Assembly (NCBI RefSeq): GCF_000335475.2
Contig: NZ_ANAH02000074.1
Location: forward strand, 120,434-184,433
Length of the DNA: 64,000 bases
Reading direction: 5' to 3'
Source: Cystobacter fuscus DSM 2262
Lineage (GTDB): Bacteria > Myxococcota > Myxococcia > Myxococcales > Myxococcaceae
In this document: piece after piece, positions 9,184 through 18,491 of the stretch
Numbering within the stretch: the first letter of the stretch is position 1
Layout of the letters: each line of letters opens with the position of its first letter
The notes under the pieces: generated by a model
The model's database searches: none
The model's input: only the letters and a program-made list of their open reading frames with translations
Told to the model about the DNA's origin: nothing
Program-made: the position numbers and the translations under genes

Positions 9184-9211
9184 TTGATTCGGGAATCAAC
9201 CTTGTTAGGGT
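9184..9211 (+). promoter_or_regulatory. Possible sigma-70-type promoter for the Fe-S oxidoreductase
   Basis: TTGATT (9184-9189) and TAGGGT (9206-9211) are 16 bp apart, 77 bp before the start codon. The match is partial. The rest of the 8873-9287 spacer has no gene; tracts near 8955-9030 are AT-richer than the surroundings. Confidence 0.3.
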
Positions 9212-9287
9212 GGGTTTTTCCCATGGTGCCGCAACGCGGCATCCGGACCTCCTTCCCGAGCGAATCCACGAGGTTCACCGAACCGCC

Positions 9288-11492
9288 ATGAGTCCCATCA
9301 TCACAGGCCTGCTGCTCACCGTCGGAGTCTCCGTCTTCGTCATGACCATGGCCGGGCGCATTGGCGCCCTGCTGGCGATGAAGCCGGAGAACCGGTTGGA
9401 TCGCCTTCCCCAGCGCGCGATCGCGCTCCTGAAATTCGGCCTCGGACAGAAGCGCATGGTGGACCCGGAGGAGCGCACCGCGGGTCTCATGCACGTGTTC
9501 ATCTTCGCGGCGTTCATGGTGCTGGCGCTGCGCACCATCATGATGTTCGTGATGGGCTTCTCCGAGACGGCGCTCGAGGTGCTCACGAACCTGCAAGCGC
9601 CCTTCTGGGCCGAGCAGCCGGGCCTCTTGCTCGTCTACAAGCTCTACCTGCTCACCAAGGACGGGGTGGCGGCGCTGGCGCTGCTCGGCTCGGCCTACTT
9701 CGTGTGGCTGCGCGGCAGCGTGAAGCCGGACCGGCTCAGCCCCTCGTGGGAGGCGTTCCTCATCCTCGGCTTCATCTCCGGCCTGATGGTGACGGAGTTC
9801 CTCTTCGGTGGCAGCCACATGGTGCCGCGCGAGCAGACGATGCCGCTGGCCACGGGCAACTTCGTGTGGTGGGAGCCCGTCACGAGCGTGTTCGGCATGG
9901 TGATGCGCCCCATGGGCTACCCGGTGGCCCACGTGCTGGGTGTGGCGGGCTTCTGGATCCACCTGGCCATCATCCTCGCGTTCCTCAACTTCCTGCCCGT
10001 GGGCAAGCACTTCCACGTCATCACCGGCCTGCCCAACGTCTTCTTCCAGCGCCTGGCGCCCAAGGATGATCCGCGCACCACCCAGAGCGCCAAGCTCACC
10101 ACGCCCAACCTGGAGAAGGAGGAGTTCGGCGCCGCGACGATCAAGGACCTCACGTGGAAGCAGGGCTTGGATCTGTACTCGTGCACCGAGTGCGGCCGCT
10201 GCCAGACGCACTGCCCCACGTACATCACCGGCAAGCCCCTCACGCACAAGGGCGTGAACCAGGACCTGAAGCACTGGGTGTGGGACCACCAGATGTGGGT
10301 GGAGGAGGGCCGGGGCCCGTCGGGCACCACCGAGCCGCTGCCGGAGATGATCGGCAGCGCGCTGAAGGCGGAGACGGTGTGGGCGTGCACGAGCTGCGGC
10401 TGGTGCGAGACGGCGTGCCCGGTGTTCATCGAGAACGTGCCGCGGCTCATCGACATGCGCCGCTACCAGGTGCAGGTGAAGGCGGAGTTCCCGCCGGAAA
10501 TCCAGCGCGTGTTCGAGGGCATGGAGCGCCAGGGCAACCCCTGGGGCCTGGGCCAGGACCGGCGCGACGAGTGGGCGGAGGACCTCGCCCTGCCCACGTG
10601 GGGTGATGGCGGCGGCCCCTACGAGTACCTCTTCTTCGTGGGGTGCGCGGGCAGCTACGACGACAAGCAGAAGAAGGTGAGCCGGGCGCTGGTGAAGATC
10701 CTGCGCGAGGCGGGGGTGAGCTTCGCCACGCTGAGCAAGCAGGAGATGTGCAACGGGGACTCGGCGCGCCGCATGGGCAACGAGTACCTGTACCAGACGC
10801 TGGCCAAGACGAACGTGGAGACGTGGAACGCCATGGGCGTCAAGGCGGTCATCACCCAGTGCCCGCACTGCTTCAACACCATCAAGAACGAGTACCCGGA
10901 GTTCGGCGGCGAGTACCAGGTCATCAACCACACGCAGCTCATCAACCAGCTGCTCAAGGAGAAGCGCATCAAGCTCTCCCAGGTGATGAACCAGAAGCTC
11001 ACCTACCACGACCCCTGCTACCTGGGCCGGCACAACGGCGTGTACGACGCGCCGCGCGAGGTGCTCAACGCCATTCCGGGCCTGGAGGTGGTGGAGATGC
11101 AGCGCAGCAAGCGCGAGGGCTTCTGCTGCGGCGCGGGTGGCGGGCGCATGTGGATGGAGGAGCACATCGGCACGCGCATCAACCACAACCGCGTCAACGA
11201 GGTGGCCCTCACGCTCAAGCACGCCGAGGACCCGAGCACCCCGTACCCGGACGCCACGGACAAGAAGAAGCCGGGCATGGTGGGCGACTACAAGGAGCCG
11301 GGTGGCAAGGGCGTGGTGGCGGTGGCCTGCCCCTTCTGCTCGACGATGCTCAACGACGCGGTGAACGACACGGGCCGCGAGCAGAACATCAAGGTGAAGG
11401 ACATCACCGAGCTGGTCGCCGACGCCATGGAGGTCCGCAAGGGCGCGGGCACCGTGGCCCCGGGCAGCGCGGTGAGCGCCAAGCCGGAGTGA
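9288..11492 (+). CDS. Membrane Fe-S oxidoreductase, ETF:menaquinone oxidoreductase (EMO) type
   Basis: The 734-residue protein has a membrane domain of about five helices at the N-terminus (residues 1-250, NarI-like quinone/heme b type with several His). Two ferredoxin clusters follow, CTECGRCQTHCP and CTSCGWCETACP. The C-terminal half is a GlpC/HdrD-like region with CCG-type motifs (CPHCFN, CYLGRHNGVYD, FCCGAGGGRMWME). This architecture matches the mycobacterial Rv0338c family, which moves electrons from electron-transfer flavoprotein to menaquinone during fatty-acid oxidation. ATG 9288 begins the first hydrophobic segment; the ribosome binding site is weak (GAGG, 14 bases away). No etfAB genes are in the window. 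Family confidence is high; the electron donor is inferred. Confidence 0.85.
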   Translation: MSPIITGLLLTVGVSVFVMTMAGRIGALLAMKPENRLDRLPQRAIALLKFGLGQKRMVDPEERTAGLMHVFIFAAFMVLALRTIMMFVMGFSETALEVLTNLQAPFWAEQPGLLLVYKLYLLTKDGVAALALLGSAYFVWLRGSVKPDRLSPSWEAFLILGFISGLMVTEFLFGGSHMVPREQTMPLATGNFVWWEPVTSVFGMVMRPMGYPVAHVLGVAGFWIHLAIILAFLNFLPVGKHFHVITGLPNVFFQRLAPKDDPRTTQSAKLTTPNLEKEEFGAATIKDLTWKQGLDLYSCTECGRCQTHCPTYITGKPLTHKGVNQDLKHWVWDHQMWVEEGRGPSGTTEPLPEMIGSALKAETVWACTSCGWCETACPVFIENVPRLIDMRRYQVQVKAEFPPEIQRVFEGMERQGNPWGLGQDRRDEWAEDLALPTWGDGGGPYEYLFFVGCAGSYDDKQKKVSRALVKILREAGVSFATLSKQEMCNGDSARRMGNEYLYQTLAKTNVETWNAMGVKAVITQCPHCFNTIKNEYPEFGGEYQVINHTQLINQLLKEKRIKLSQVMNQKLTYHDPCYLGRHNGVYDAPREVLNAIPGLEVVEMQRSKREGFCCGAGGGRMWMEEHIGTRINHNRVNEVALTLKHAEDPSTPYPDATDKKKPGMVGDYKEPGGKGVVAVACPFCSTMLNDAVNDTGREQNIKVKDITELVADAMEVRKGAGTVAPGSAVSAKPE

Positions 11493-11533
11493 AGCGAGGG
11501 GCCGGGCCACTCGGCCCGGCCGACCCGTGAGAG

Positions 11534-11572
11534 AAGGCCCGGGAGACCCGAAGTCGTGGGTCCCCGGGCCTT
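11534..11572. terminator. Bidirectional terminator hairpin between convergent genes
   Basis: A near-perfect stem (aaggcccgggagaccc with gggtccccgggcctt) sits between the oxidoreductase stop (11492) and the lipoprotein stop (11588). Its flanks are symmetric, so it could serve both strands. A smaller hairpin (gccgggc/gcccggc) lies at about 11503-11521. Confidence 0.6.
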
Positions 11573-11587
11573 CGTGTGTCCGGGGGA

Positions 11588-12568
11588 CTACGTGCCGCCG
11601 TAGGAGGGCTCGAGCGCGCCCGGCACCAGGAGGGTGCCCGCGCCGGTGGTGGCGGTGCTGATGCGGTAGATGTTGTCGTTGCCGCCCGAGTTGGACAGGA
11701 ACGTCACCTCGGTGTTGCCGCGCCAGCTCGGCCAGGTGTCCATCACGAAGCTCTCCCCGGTGTGCCGGGTGAGCTGCGTCACGCTGGAGAGGTTCTGGCT
11801 GCCCAGCTGGCCCACGAAGATCTGCGAGCCGTTGTTCGTCTGCCCATCGAAGGCCACGCGCGTGCCATCCGGGGACACCACGGCGCGCGACACCACCGAC
11901 ACCGCGCCCGTGTTCCCCAGGCTGCTGGTGATGACGTTGGAGGCGCCCGTCGTCACGTTCACGTTGAGCAGCGTGTTCAACTGGCCGGCGCCGTAACCCG
12001 CCGCCATGAGCACGCTGCTTCCATTCGGGTAGAAGGACGCCGCGCCGTAGCTGGCGTAGTTGCCCGTCACGAGGATCCGGAAGCCCGTGCCGTCGATGTT
12101 CACCCGCGCCAGCGCGGGGGTGTTGTTACTCGTCAGGGTGAAGACGATCGTCTCCCCGGTGGGGCTGATCGTGGGGTAGCGGAAGTTGGAGCACCTCGGG
12201 CAAGAGGTGCTCGTGCTGGAGACGACCGTGGAGGCCCGGCCCGTGCCCGTGGTGGGCACCGTGCGAATCTCCCAGCCCGAGTTCGAGCGGTACACGAACG
12301 CCACGAGCAGGCCGCTGCGCGACACGGTGGGCTCGTACGCCCCGCCCTCGGTGGTCAGCCGCAGCGGCAGGTTGGCGTTGCCGTCCTCATCCACCGCGTA
12401 CACGTTGCGGCCATCCGTGCCGTTGCGCACGAAGACGAAGCCACTGCTGAAGGCTCCGCCGCCGCCACCACCACCACCGCCGTCACCCCAATCGATATCC
12501 AGCGGCTCGCACGCCGCCGCCAGCCCGGCCACCGCGGCCAGTCCAAGAATCCGTACCAACGCCTTCAT
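11588..12568 (-). CDS. TolB-like beta-propeller lipoprotein
   Basis: ATG 12568 has GGGAG about nine bases upstream. The signal peptide ends in a lipobox (GLAAAC), then a run of nine glycines forms a flexible tether. The remaining 290 residues are PD40/WD40-like beta-propeller repeats with motifs such as YPTISPTGETIVF and AVVSPDGTRVAFDG. The 326-residue product is therefore a surface or periplasmic lipoprotein with a propeller head. It may bind protein or carbohydrate, as TolB-related propellers do. It is not linked to tol/pal genes, so a role in the Tol system is not implied. Confidence 0.85.
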   Translation of the reverse strand: MKALVRILGLAAVAGLAAACEPLDIDWGDGGGGGGGGGAFSSGFVFVRNGTDGRNVYAVDEDGNANLPLRLTTEGGAYEPTVSRSGLLVAFVYRSNSGWEIRTVPTTGTGRASTVVSSTSTSCPRCSNFRYPTISPTGETIVFTLTSNNTPALARVNIDGTGFRILVTGNYASYGAASFYPNGSSVLMAAGYGAGQLNTLLNVNVTTGASNVITSSLGNTGAVSVVSRAVVSPDGTRVAFDGQTNNGSQIFVGQLGSQNLSSVTQLTRHTGESFVMDTWPSWRGNTEVTFLSNSGGNDNIYRISTATTGAGTLLVPGALEPSYGGT

Positions 12569-12701
12569 TCGCCATGCTCCCGTGTCGTCCGGCCCGAGGC
12601 GCGGCGCTCCACGGGATGCCCGGGAACGCTCGCGCGCGCGAGGGACGCCCCCCGCGCGCCGCGCATTCAATCACGGACGACCCGGACGGGCGCGACGCGG
12701 G

Positions 12702-13235
12702 TCAGCGGGAGAGCTTATTGAACTCGTTGCGGCAGTTGTTGCAGGGCGACATGTGCTTGCGGTCGCAGTCCTGGGGCGTCTGGGCGAAGAACATCACGCA
12801 CCGCGCGTCCTCGCAGTAGGACAGGCCCAACAGGTGCCCCGCCAGGTGGATGGCCTCCACCTGCACGCGGCGCTTGAGCTGCTCGCCCTCCACGCCCTGG
12901 CGCAGCCGCGACACGCTCAACACCGCGCTCTTGGATTCCCGGTCCGCCTCCCCCAGCACGAAGGGCGAGTCCGGTACGAACAGGTCCACGTCCGTCACGC
13001 CCATCACCATGGCGTGGCCCGGCTCCATCAACGTCACCAGCCGCCGCATGATGGCGTTGCAGTGGTACTGCGCCCGGTCCTTGTTGAAGGCGTAGGTGGG
13101 CGTGGACAGGGCCGTCTTGCCCACGACGACCCGCAGACCCAGTTGCAGCGCGAGGGGCTCCTCCAAGTCCCGCAGGAGTACCGGTGGCGGATTGCCCACT
13201 GGCACCAGCAGGAGGGCCTTCTGCGGCATCGCCAT
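12702..13235 (-). CDS. Archaemetzincin-like protein with degenerate active site
   Basis: The 177-residue protein matches the archaemetzincin fold. Family motif: HExxHxxGxxHC, then C, M and a CxxC. Here the segment reads EAIHLAGHLLGLSYC with H130 and H134 kept. The catalytic Glu is Leu131 and the third zinc ligand His is Tyr140. The structural zinc cysteines (C141, C146, C165, C168) and the Met-turn Met148 are present. Peptidase activity is therefore unlikely and a binding role more probable. There is no signal peptide. ATG 13235 or 13229 could be the start. Confidence 0.8.
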   Translation of the reverse strand: MAMPQKALLLVPVGNPPPVLLRDLEEPLALQLGLRVVVGKTALSTPTYAFNKDRAQYHCNAIMRRLVTLMEPGHAMVMGVTDVDLFVPDSPFVLGEADRESKSAVLSVSRLRQGVEGEQLKRRVQVEAIHLAGHLLGLSYCEDARCVMFFAQTPQDCDRKHMSPCNNCRNEFNKLSR

Positions 13236-13303
13236 CTGCTCACCGTCCTTGAGGCTCAGGGGAGCGCGGCGCGCTGCGCCACCCGGATTGGGAACAAGGG
13301 TGA

Positions 13304-13374
13304 CTGGGGCGCAAGGATTCGAACCTTGATAATCAGATTCAAAGTCTGACGTCCTGCCATTAGACGACGCCCCA
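13304..13374 (-). tRNA. tRNA-Gln (anticodon TTG)
   Basis: The reverse strand folds as a standard 71-nt cloverleaf. The acceptor TGGGGCG pairs with CGCCCCA, the anticodon loop is CTTTGAA (anticodon TTG, reads CAA), and the T arm is AAGG-TTCGAAT-CCTT. The first base is U, as usual for tRNA-Gln, and the discriminator is G. CCA is not encoded. Confidence 0.95.
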
Positions 13375-13533
13375 GCAAGATCGCATCACTACAGCTCGCC
13401 ATCGGATTGTAGGCCATCCAGTCCCATCCGGAAACAATTCTCTCGCGGGGTTGACTGAATGACAGCGGGGGGGCCGGACGGGTAGGAGGTTGGCACCCCG
13501 CCCCTTACGTCCCTCCGAGGAGCCCCCCACCCC

Positions 13534-14433
13534 ATGAAGCCCGGCATCTATCTGGCCCATAAACCGGTGGGCGTCACCAGTTTTTCCCTCGTGCGGGCCT
13601 TCATGGAGGAGGTGGAGGCCGCGGGCCTCACGCGCAAACAGCTCCCCGTGTGCCACGGGGGCACGTTGGACCCGTTCGCCGAGGGGCTCCTGCTGCTGCT
13701 CGCCGGCCCCGCCACCCACCTCATGGACGGACTGCACGCCCTGCCCAAGACGTACGAGGCCGAAGTCGTCTGGGGCGTGGAGACGGACACCGGGGACGGG
13801 CTCGGCCAGCCCACCCCGCTCGGCTCCACCGCCCACCTCACCCCCGCCACCCTGGACGCCGCGCTCGCTCCCTTCCTCGGGTGGACCGACCAGGTGCCGC
13901 CCGCCACCAGCGCCAAGAAGGTGGACGGCGAGCCCGCCTACAAGAAGGCCCACCGGGGCGAGGCCGTGGAGCTCCCCCCCTCGCGCGTCTACCTGCACGA
14001 GGCGCGCTGGCTCGCGCATGAGCTGCCCCACCGCAGCCACCTGCGCATCACCTGCCGCGGGGGCTACTACGTGCGGGCGCTGGCGCGCGACCTCGGCCGG
14101 GCGCTCGGGTGTGGCGCGCACCTGTCCCGGCTGCGCCGTACCGCCATCGGCCCTTGGGAGGATCCCGGCCCGAACGGCCGCGTCGCCCTGCACGGCCCGG
14201 CGCTCCTGCCCTGGTACCCCTCCCGCGCCATCGCCGGCGACGAAATCAACGCCCTCAAGCACGGGCGCACCCTCCCCCGGGGCGAGCTCCGGCCTCCCGA
14301 GTGGTCCCTCCCCCCGGGATTCCCGCCCCCCGAGCCGCTCGTGCGGGCCCTGCAACGCGGGCGCTTCGTCGCGCTGCTGCGCGAGCAGGACGGCGCCCTC
14401 CAGGTGCACACCCACCTGTGGGCCGGACTCTAG
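13534..14433 (+). CDS. truB: tRNA pseudouridine-55 synthase, TruB family
   Basis: The 299-residue enzyme converts U55 of the tRNA T loop to pseudouridine. The catalytic motif GGTLDPFAEGLL (Asp nucleophile at about residue 46) and the following PPATSAKKVDGEPAYKKA segment match TruB. The GGYYVRALARDLG motif of the catalytic core is also present. The PUA-like C-terminal part is short and divergent. ATG 13534 follows GAGGAG by 8-9 bases. The usual truB neighbours (rbfA, infB) are absent; here it lies beside tRNA-Gln. It could therefore be a second, paralogous TruB-type enzyme. It converges on the large kinase gene with a 4-bp gap. Confidence 0.85.
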   Translation: MKPGIYLAHKPVGVTSFSLVRAFMEEVEAAGLTRKQLPVCHGGTLDPFAEGLLLLLAGPATHLMDGLHALPKTYEAEVVWGVETDTGDGLGQPTPLGSTAHLTPATLDAALAPFLGWTDQVPPATSAKKVDGEPAYKKAHRGEAVELPPSRVYLHEARWLAHELPHRSHLRITCRGGYYVRALARDLGRALGCGAHLSRLRRTAIGPWEDPGPNGRVALHGPALLPWYPSRAIAGDEINALKHGRTLPRGELRPPEWSLPPGFPPPEPLVRALQRGRFVALLREQDGALQVHTHLWAGL

Positions 14434-14437
14434 ACGC

Positions 14438-17400
14438 TCACGCCGCGGACGGCTCGCGCGAGAGCAGGGCCTCGGCCTGACGCGCGAGCCCCGCGCACCC
14501 CAGTGCCGTGAAGCCCTCCCGCGCCTGACGCAGACAGCTCCCGCGCTCCGGCGAGCCCGGCTCCAGCACACGGCCCAGCTCCAGCCAGCCAAGCGCCTCG
14601 TCCAGGGGCATGCCCAGCTCCCGCGCCCGCCGTGCGCTGCGCTTCAACGCCCAGCGCGCCCGCCACGCGCGGCCCGCCAGCCAGTGCATCCGCCCCTCGC
14701 ACCGCAGCGCCATGGGCCGCGCCAGGGGGAAGCGGTTCGAGAACAACGACAGCCGCTCGCACGCCGCCCGCGCCTCCTCCGCCACCGCCGGGGCGGGCTG
14801 GCCCGGCACCCGCTCGCGCTCCCACAACGTCAGGTACGTGCGCGCCGCGCCCTCGTAGCCATGGCCCTCGGTGAAGAGCATCGGCGGATAGCGCCGCGCG
14901 AGCGCCATCACCCGATCCGCCTCGTCCCGCGCCACCTCCCACTCGCCCCGCTCCAACGCGGACACCGCCAGCAGCCCCCGGGTGATGATGTGCGAGAGCG
15001 GATCATGCTTGCCCTCGAGCAGCCCCGCCGAGTCGCGCAACAGCACCCGCGCCTCGTCCCCACGGTCCAGCACGAGCAGGCTGCGCGCCATGGTGTACAT
15101 GCTCCACACCATGTGCTGGAAATGCCCCCGCTTGCGCGCCGTCTCGCGCAGGCGCGCGAAGCGCTCCAGGGCCTGCTCGAAGTGTCCCGTGAAGAAGTCC
15201 ACGTGCCCGAGCAGCACCTCCGTCAGCTCGAACTCACCCTGGTTGCCCAGCAGCAACAGCGTCCCCTGCGCCTCGCTCGCCTTGAGCGCGGCACGCGGCC
15301 AGCGCGCGAAGCTCGCGTGGAACATCGACTCGGAGATGAGGCCGAAGGCCATGGCGCTCGGATCATCCAGCGCCCGGTCCTCCTGCTGCGCCCGGCGGAA
15401 GTACGAGCGCGCCAGCGCATCCAGCCGCACGAAGCCCGCGATGGAGCCGAGCTGCCCGTACAACCGCAGCACCTTCTCGTCCCGCCCCGCGCGCTCGGCC
15501 AGGTTGGTGGACAAGAGCGCCGTGGCCATCATCCGGAACGAGTCGTAGCGCCAGTAGTAGCACTCGGCCAGCCGCAGCGCGGAGAGCGCCGCGTCCCCCA
15601 TCCGCTCGCGCGCCTGCCGGTCCGCCACCCGCCGCCAGCGCTGGGGCATCAGCAGGTGCAGCACCTGCCGCGCCGCCTGCGCCAACAGGAAGCGCCCCCA
15701 CCCCTTTTCCGTGGTCGGCAGGGGCTCGCCCAGCTCCGCCAGCGAGCGCTCGCAGTGGACGATGCAGCCATCGAAGTCGGACAGGCCGTGCAGGGCCTCG
15801 GCCAGCAGCCGCTCCCAGCGCGCGCGCCGCGCCGCGTCCAGGCGCACGCCCCGGTCCCGCCCACGCCGCACTTCCAGCTCCAGCGCCCGGTTCAGGTAGC
15901 CACACGCCTCCACGTTCGAGCCCGCCGCGAGCGCGTGCCGCGCCGCCTTCTCCAGGTACTCGAACGTCCACACGTCGTCCTGGGCCTGCTCCCAGTGGTG
16001 CGCCAGCACGGGGTAGAGCGCCGGCGACACCCCGCCCCACACGTCCTGCGCCTCCAGCGCGAGCGCCGCCGCGCGGTGCAGCGCGCGCCCCCGCTCGGGC
16101 GAGATGCCCTCGTAGGCGAACTCGCGCAGCTTGTCGTGCACGAAGCGCAGCCGTCCGTTGCCCGCGTCCTCCACCACGTGCCGCGCGCGCAACTCCTCCA
16201 GCGCCTCCAGTTCCTGCAGGTCCTCCAGTCCGGCCGCCGCCGCCAGGATGTCCGAGTCCAGCTCGCGGCCGAGCACCGCCGCCACCTCCAACAGCCGGCG
16301 CGCCTCGGTGCCCAGGCCGTCCAGACGCCGGCACACCAGGTCGTGCAGCGAGCCCGGCAGGGGCAGCGCCTCGTGCAGCCGCGCCAGCGCGTCGTCCCGG
16401 GCGGCCACCTGCCACTGGCCCAGGGAATCGCGGTACAGCAGCCGCTCGTCGATCGCCGTGCGCAGGTACTCCGCCACGAAGAAGGGATTGCCCGCCGAGC
16501 GCGTGGTGAGGAAGTTGACGAAGGAGGCCGGAGGCGAGGCCATCGACAGCATGTCCTCCACCATGCACGCCACCACCGGGGCGTCGAACTGGCCCAGCAC
16601 CCGGTGCTCCACCCCCGGCGACTCGATCAACCCGCGCAGCGCCGTGCCCAGCTCCTCGGTGCGGTAGGTGCCCATCACCAACAGGGACGCCCCCCGCAGG
16701 AAGCCCTCGCGCAGGAAGTCCAGCGCGCCCAGCGACAGCTCATCGGCCCACTGCAGGTCGTCCATCACCAGCAGCACGGGCTCCTTCGCGCAGAAGGCGG
16801 CGAGCGTCTCGGCGAGGCAGCGCATGAGGCGCTCGCGCGCGGCCTGGGGCGGCAGCCGCGGGGGCTCGGCCCACGCGTCCTGTCCGGGCAGCTCCGCCAG
16901 CGAGGGCTCATAGAGGGCGAGCACCTTGCCCCGCTCGCCCAGCAGGTGCTCCGTCTCGTGCAGCCCCCGGTGCCGGCACTCGTCGGCGATGGCCTGGAGC
17001 ACCGGCTTGAAGGCATGCAGCGGCTCGCCATGGCGCGACTCGCCCCCCGCTCCACCCGACAGCGGAAGACAGCCGCCGGTGACGACCCGGAAGGCGCGCC
17101 GGCTGGCGAGCACCGCGCACTCCATCACCAGCCGCGTCTTGCCCGCGCCACTCTCCCCACCGATGAACAGACACCCGCCCGTCTGCTCCCGGACCCGCTC
17201 CAGCCGGGCCTCCAGCTCCTCGAGCAGCCCGAGACGGCCCACGAACTCCGGCCGGTACAGGTAGGGCCTCGGGGCCGACGCGGCGTCCTCGGTCAGCGCC
17301 CCGGAGCACAACCCGGTGAGCACCGCGCCCACGTCCGCCACGTAGCCGAGGCGCTCGCGCGGCACCTTCACCAGCATGCGCGACACCAGCGCATCCAGCT

Positions 17401-18277
17401 CCGGCGGCACCCCGTGCACCCAGCGCGAGAGCGCGTGGGGCGCCTCCTTCAGGTGCCGCCGCAACACCTCCCAGCCCAGGCCGGAGAAGGGCGGCTGGCC
17501 CACCACCAGCTCATACAGGATGCAGCCGAGTGAATAGAGATCCGCCCGCGCGTCCACCAGCCCGCCCTTGATCTGCTCGGGCGACATGTAGACGTACGAG
17601 CCCTCCATGGTGCCGGACACATCGAGCGACTCGCGGCTGAGCGGCCCACCGAAGTTGGAGGCCAGGCCGAAGTCCACCAGCACCGGCGTGCCGTCCGGAC
17701 GGATGACGATGTTGTCCGGCTTGAGATCCCGGTGCACGAGCCCCTCGCCATGAAGGAAGGCGAGCGAGGAGCACAGGCGGCGCACCAGCAGGAGCACCTC
17801 GTCCAGACGCCCCAGGGCGGCGGGCCGCCGCTGCTCCTCCGGAGGTGGCCCGTAGGCCTGGAACACCATCCGTCCCTCCCCGGGCGTCAGGGGCGTGGGG
17901 GCGGAGACGGCCTGGGTGATGACCTCCTGGGTGATGCGCGCATCGCGCCGCCACAGCACGTCGATGAAGCGGCGCAGGGTCATGCCCTCCAGCAGCTCCA
18001 TGGCGTACCAGGGCAGCCCGTCCTGCACGCCCTCGGCGAGCACGCGCACCACGCCCGGGTGCTGGATGCGGCGCAGCGCGTGGATCTCCCGGCGGATGCC
18101 CCGGAGCATGGCCACCTCGGGCACGCGCACCGTCTTGAGCGCCACCAGCTCGCCGGTCTCCTCGTGACGGGCACGATACACCACGCCCATGCCTCCCGCG
18201 CTCAGCCTGCCCAGAAGGCAATAGGGACCGATCCTCCCCTGCTCTTCATCCTGCTGGTGGAGCGCCGCGGCCGACAT
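14438..18277 (-). CDS. Ser/Thr protein kinase fused to AAA/STAND ATPase and helical repeats
   Basis: The 1279-residue regulator has three parts. The kinase domain (17-300) has GRLSAGGMGVVY, Lys48, HRDLKPDN (182-189) and DFG (202-204), so it looks active, with an insert of about 45 residues near 110-155. Next comes an ORC/AAA-like ATPase with Walker A GGESGAGKTRLV and a Walker B-like LLVMDDLQWADE. The last 600 residues are helical, TPR-like repeats. This architecture matches the PknK/MalT-like kinases common in myxobacteria. ATG 18277 is chosen because it immediately precedes the kinase domain, but no clear ribosome binding site is seen. No membrane segment. Confidence 0.9.
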   Translation of the reverse strand: MSAAALHQQDEEQGRIGPYCLLGRLSAGGMGVVYRARHEETGELVALKTVRVPEVAMLRGIRREIHALRRIQHPGVVRVLAEGVQDGLPWYAMELLEGMTLRRFIDVLWRRDARITQEVITQAVSAPTPLTPGEGRMVFQAYGPPPEEQRRPAALGRLDEVLLLVRRLCSSLAFLHGEGLVHRDLKPDNIVIRPDGTPVLVDFGLASNFGGPLSRESLDVSGTMEGSYVYMSPEQIKGGLVDARADLYSLGCILYELVVGQPPFSGLGWEVLRRHLKEAPHALSRWVHGVPPELDALVSRMLVKVPRERLGYVADVGAVLTGLCSGALTEDAASAPRPYLYRPEFVGRLGLLEELEARLERVREQTGGCLFIGGESGAGKTRLVMECAVLASRRAFRVVTGGCLPLSGGAGGESRHGEPLHAFKPVLQAIADECRHRGLHETEHLLGERGKVLALYEPSLAELPGQDAWAEPPRLPPQAARERLMRCLAETLAAFCAKEPVLLVMDDLQWADELSLGALDFLREGFLRGASLLVMGTYRTEELGTALRGLIESPGVEHRVLGQFDAPVVACMVEDMLSMASPPASFVNFLTTRSAGNPFFVAEYLRTAIDERLLYRDSLGQWQVAARDDALARLHEALPLPGSLHDLVCRRLDGLGTEARRLLEVAAVLGRELDSDILAAAAGLEDLQELEALEELRARHVVEDAGNGRLRFVHDKLREFAYEGISPERGRALHRAAALALEAQDVWGGVSPALYPVLAHHWEQAQDDVWTFEYLEKAARHALAAGSNVEACGYLNRALELEVRRGRDRGVRLDAARRARWERLLAEALHGLSDFDGCIVHCERSLAELGEPLPTTEKGWGRFLLAQAARQVLHLLMPQRWRRVADRQARERMGDAALSALRLAECYYWRYDSFRMMATALLSTNLAERAGRDEKVLRLYGQLGSIAGFVRLDALARSYFRRAQQEDRALDDPSAMAFGLISESMFHASFARWPRAALKASEAQGTLLLLGNQGEFELTEVLLGHVDFFTGHFEQALERFARLRETARKRGHFQHMVWSMYTMARSLLVLDRGDEARVLLRDSAGLLEGKHDPLSHIITRGLLAVSALERGEWEVARDEADRVMALARRYPPMLFTEGHGYEGAARTYLTLWERERVPGQPAPAVAEEARAACERLSLFSNRFPLARPMALRCEGRMHWLAGRAWRARWALKRSARRARELGMPLDEALGWLELGRVLEPGSPERGSCLRQAREGFTALGCAGLARQAEALLSREPSAA

Positions 18278-18491
18278 GGTAGGCGCAAGACTCGCACGGT
18301 TCGCTCCGGGGAACCAAGAACGCGCCCCCCGGTGGAGGCGCCCGTCCGGCTGGCTGCCGGGAGGCGCGATTGGCGACAAGACGCCAGAAGTCGTCTCGAG
18401 CCCCTCGTGACCCTTCCGTCACGCACCCAGCCACGAAATGTCACCGGGTGGGTACGGGACCGAAACATGCCCTCGCTATACGACGCTCGAC

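Noticed and set aside
9184..9290. Sigma-54 promoter before the Fe-S oxidoreductase
   Set aside because: No GG-N10-GC pattern with the correct spacing was found; only a weak sigma-70-like pair.
14018..17533. Open frame of about 1170 codons on the plus strand
   Set aside because: It is antisense to the kinase/ATPase gene and has low-complexity Arg/Pro-rich sequence. No ribosome site.
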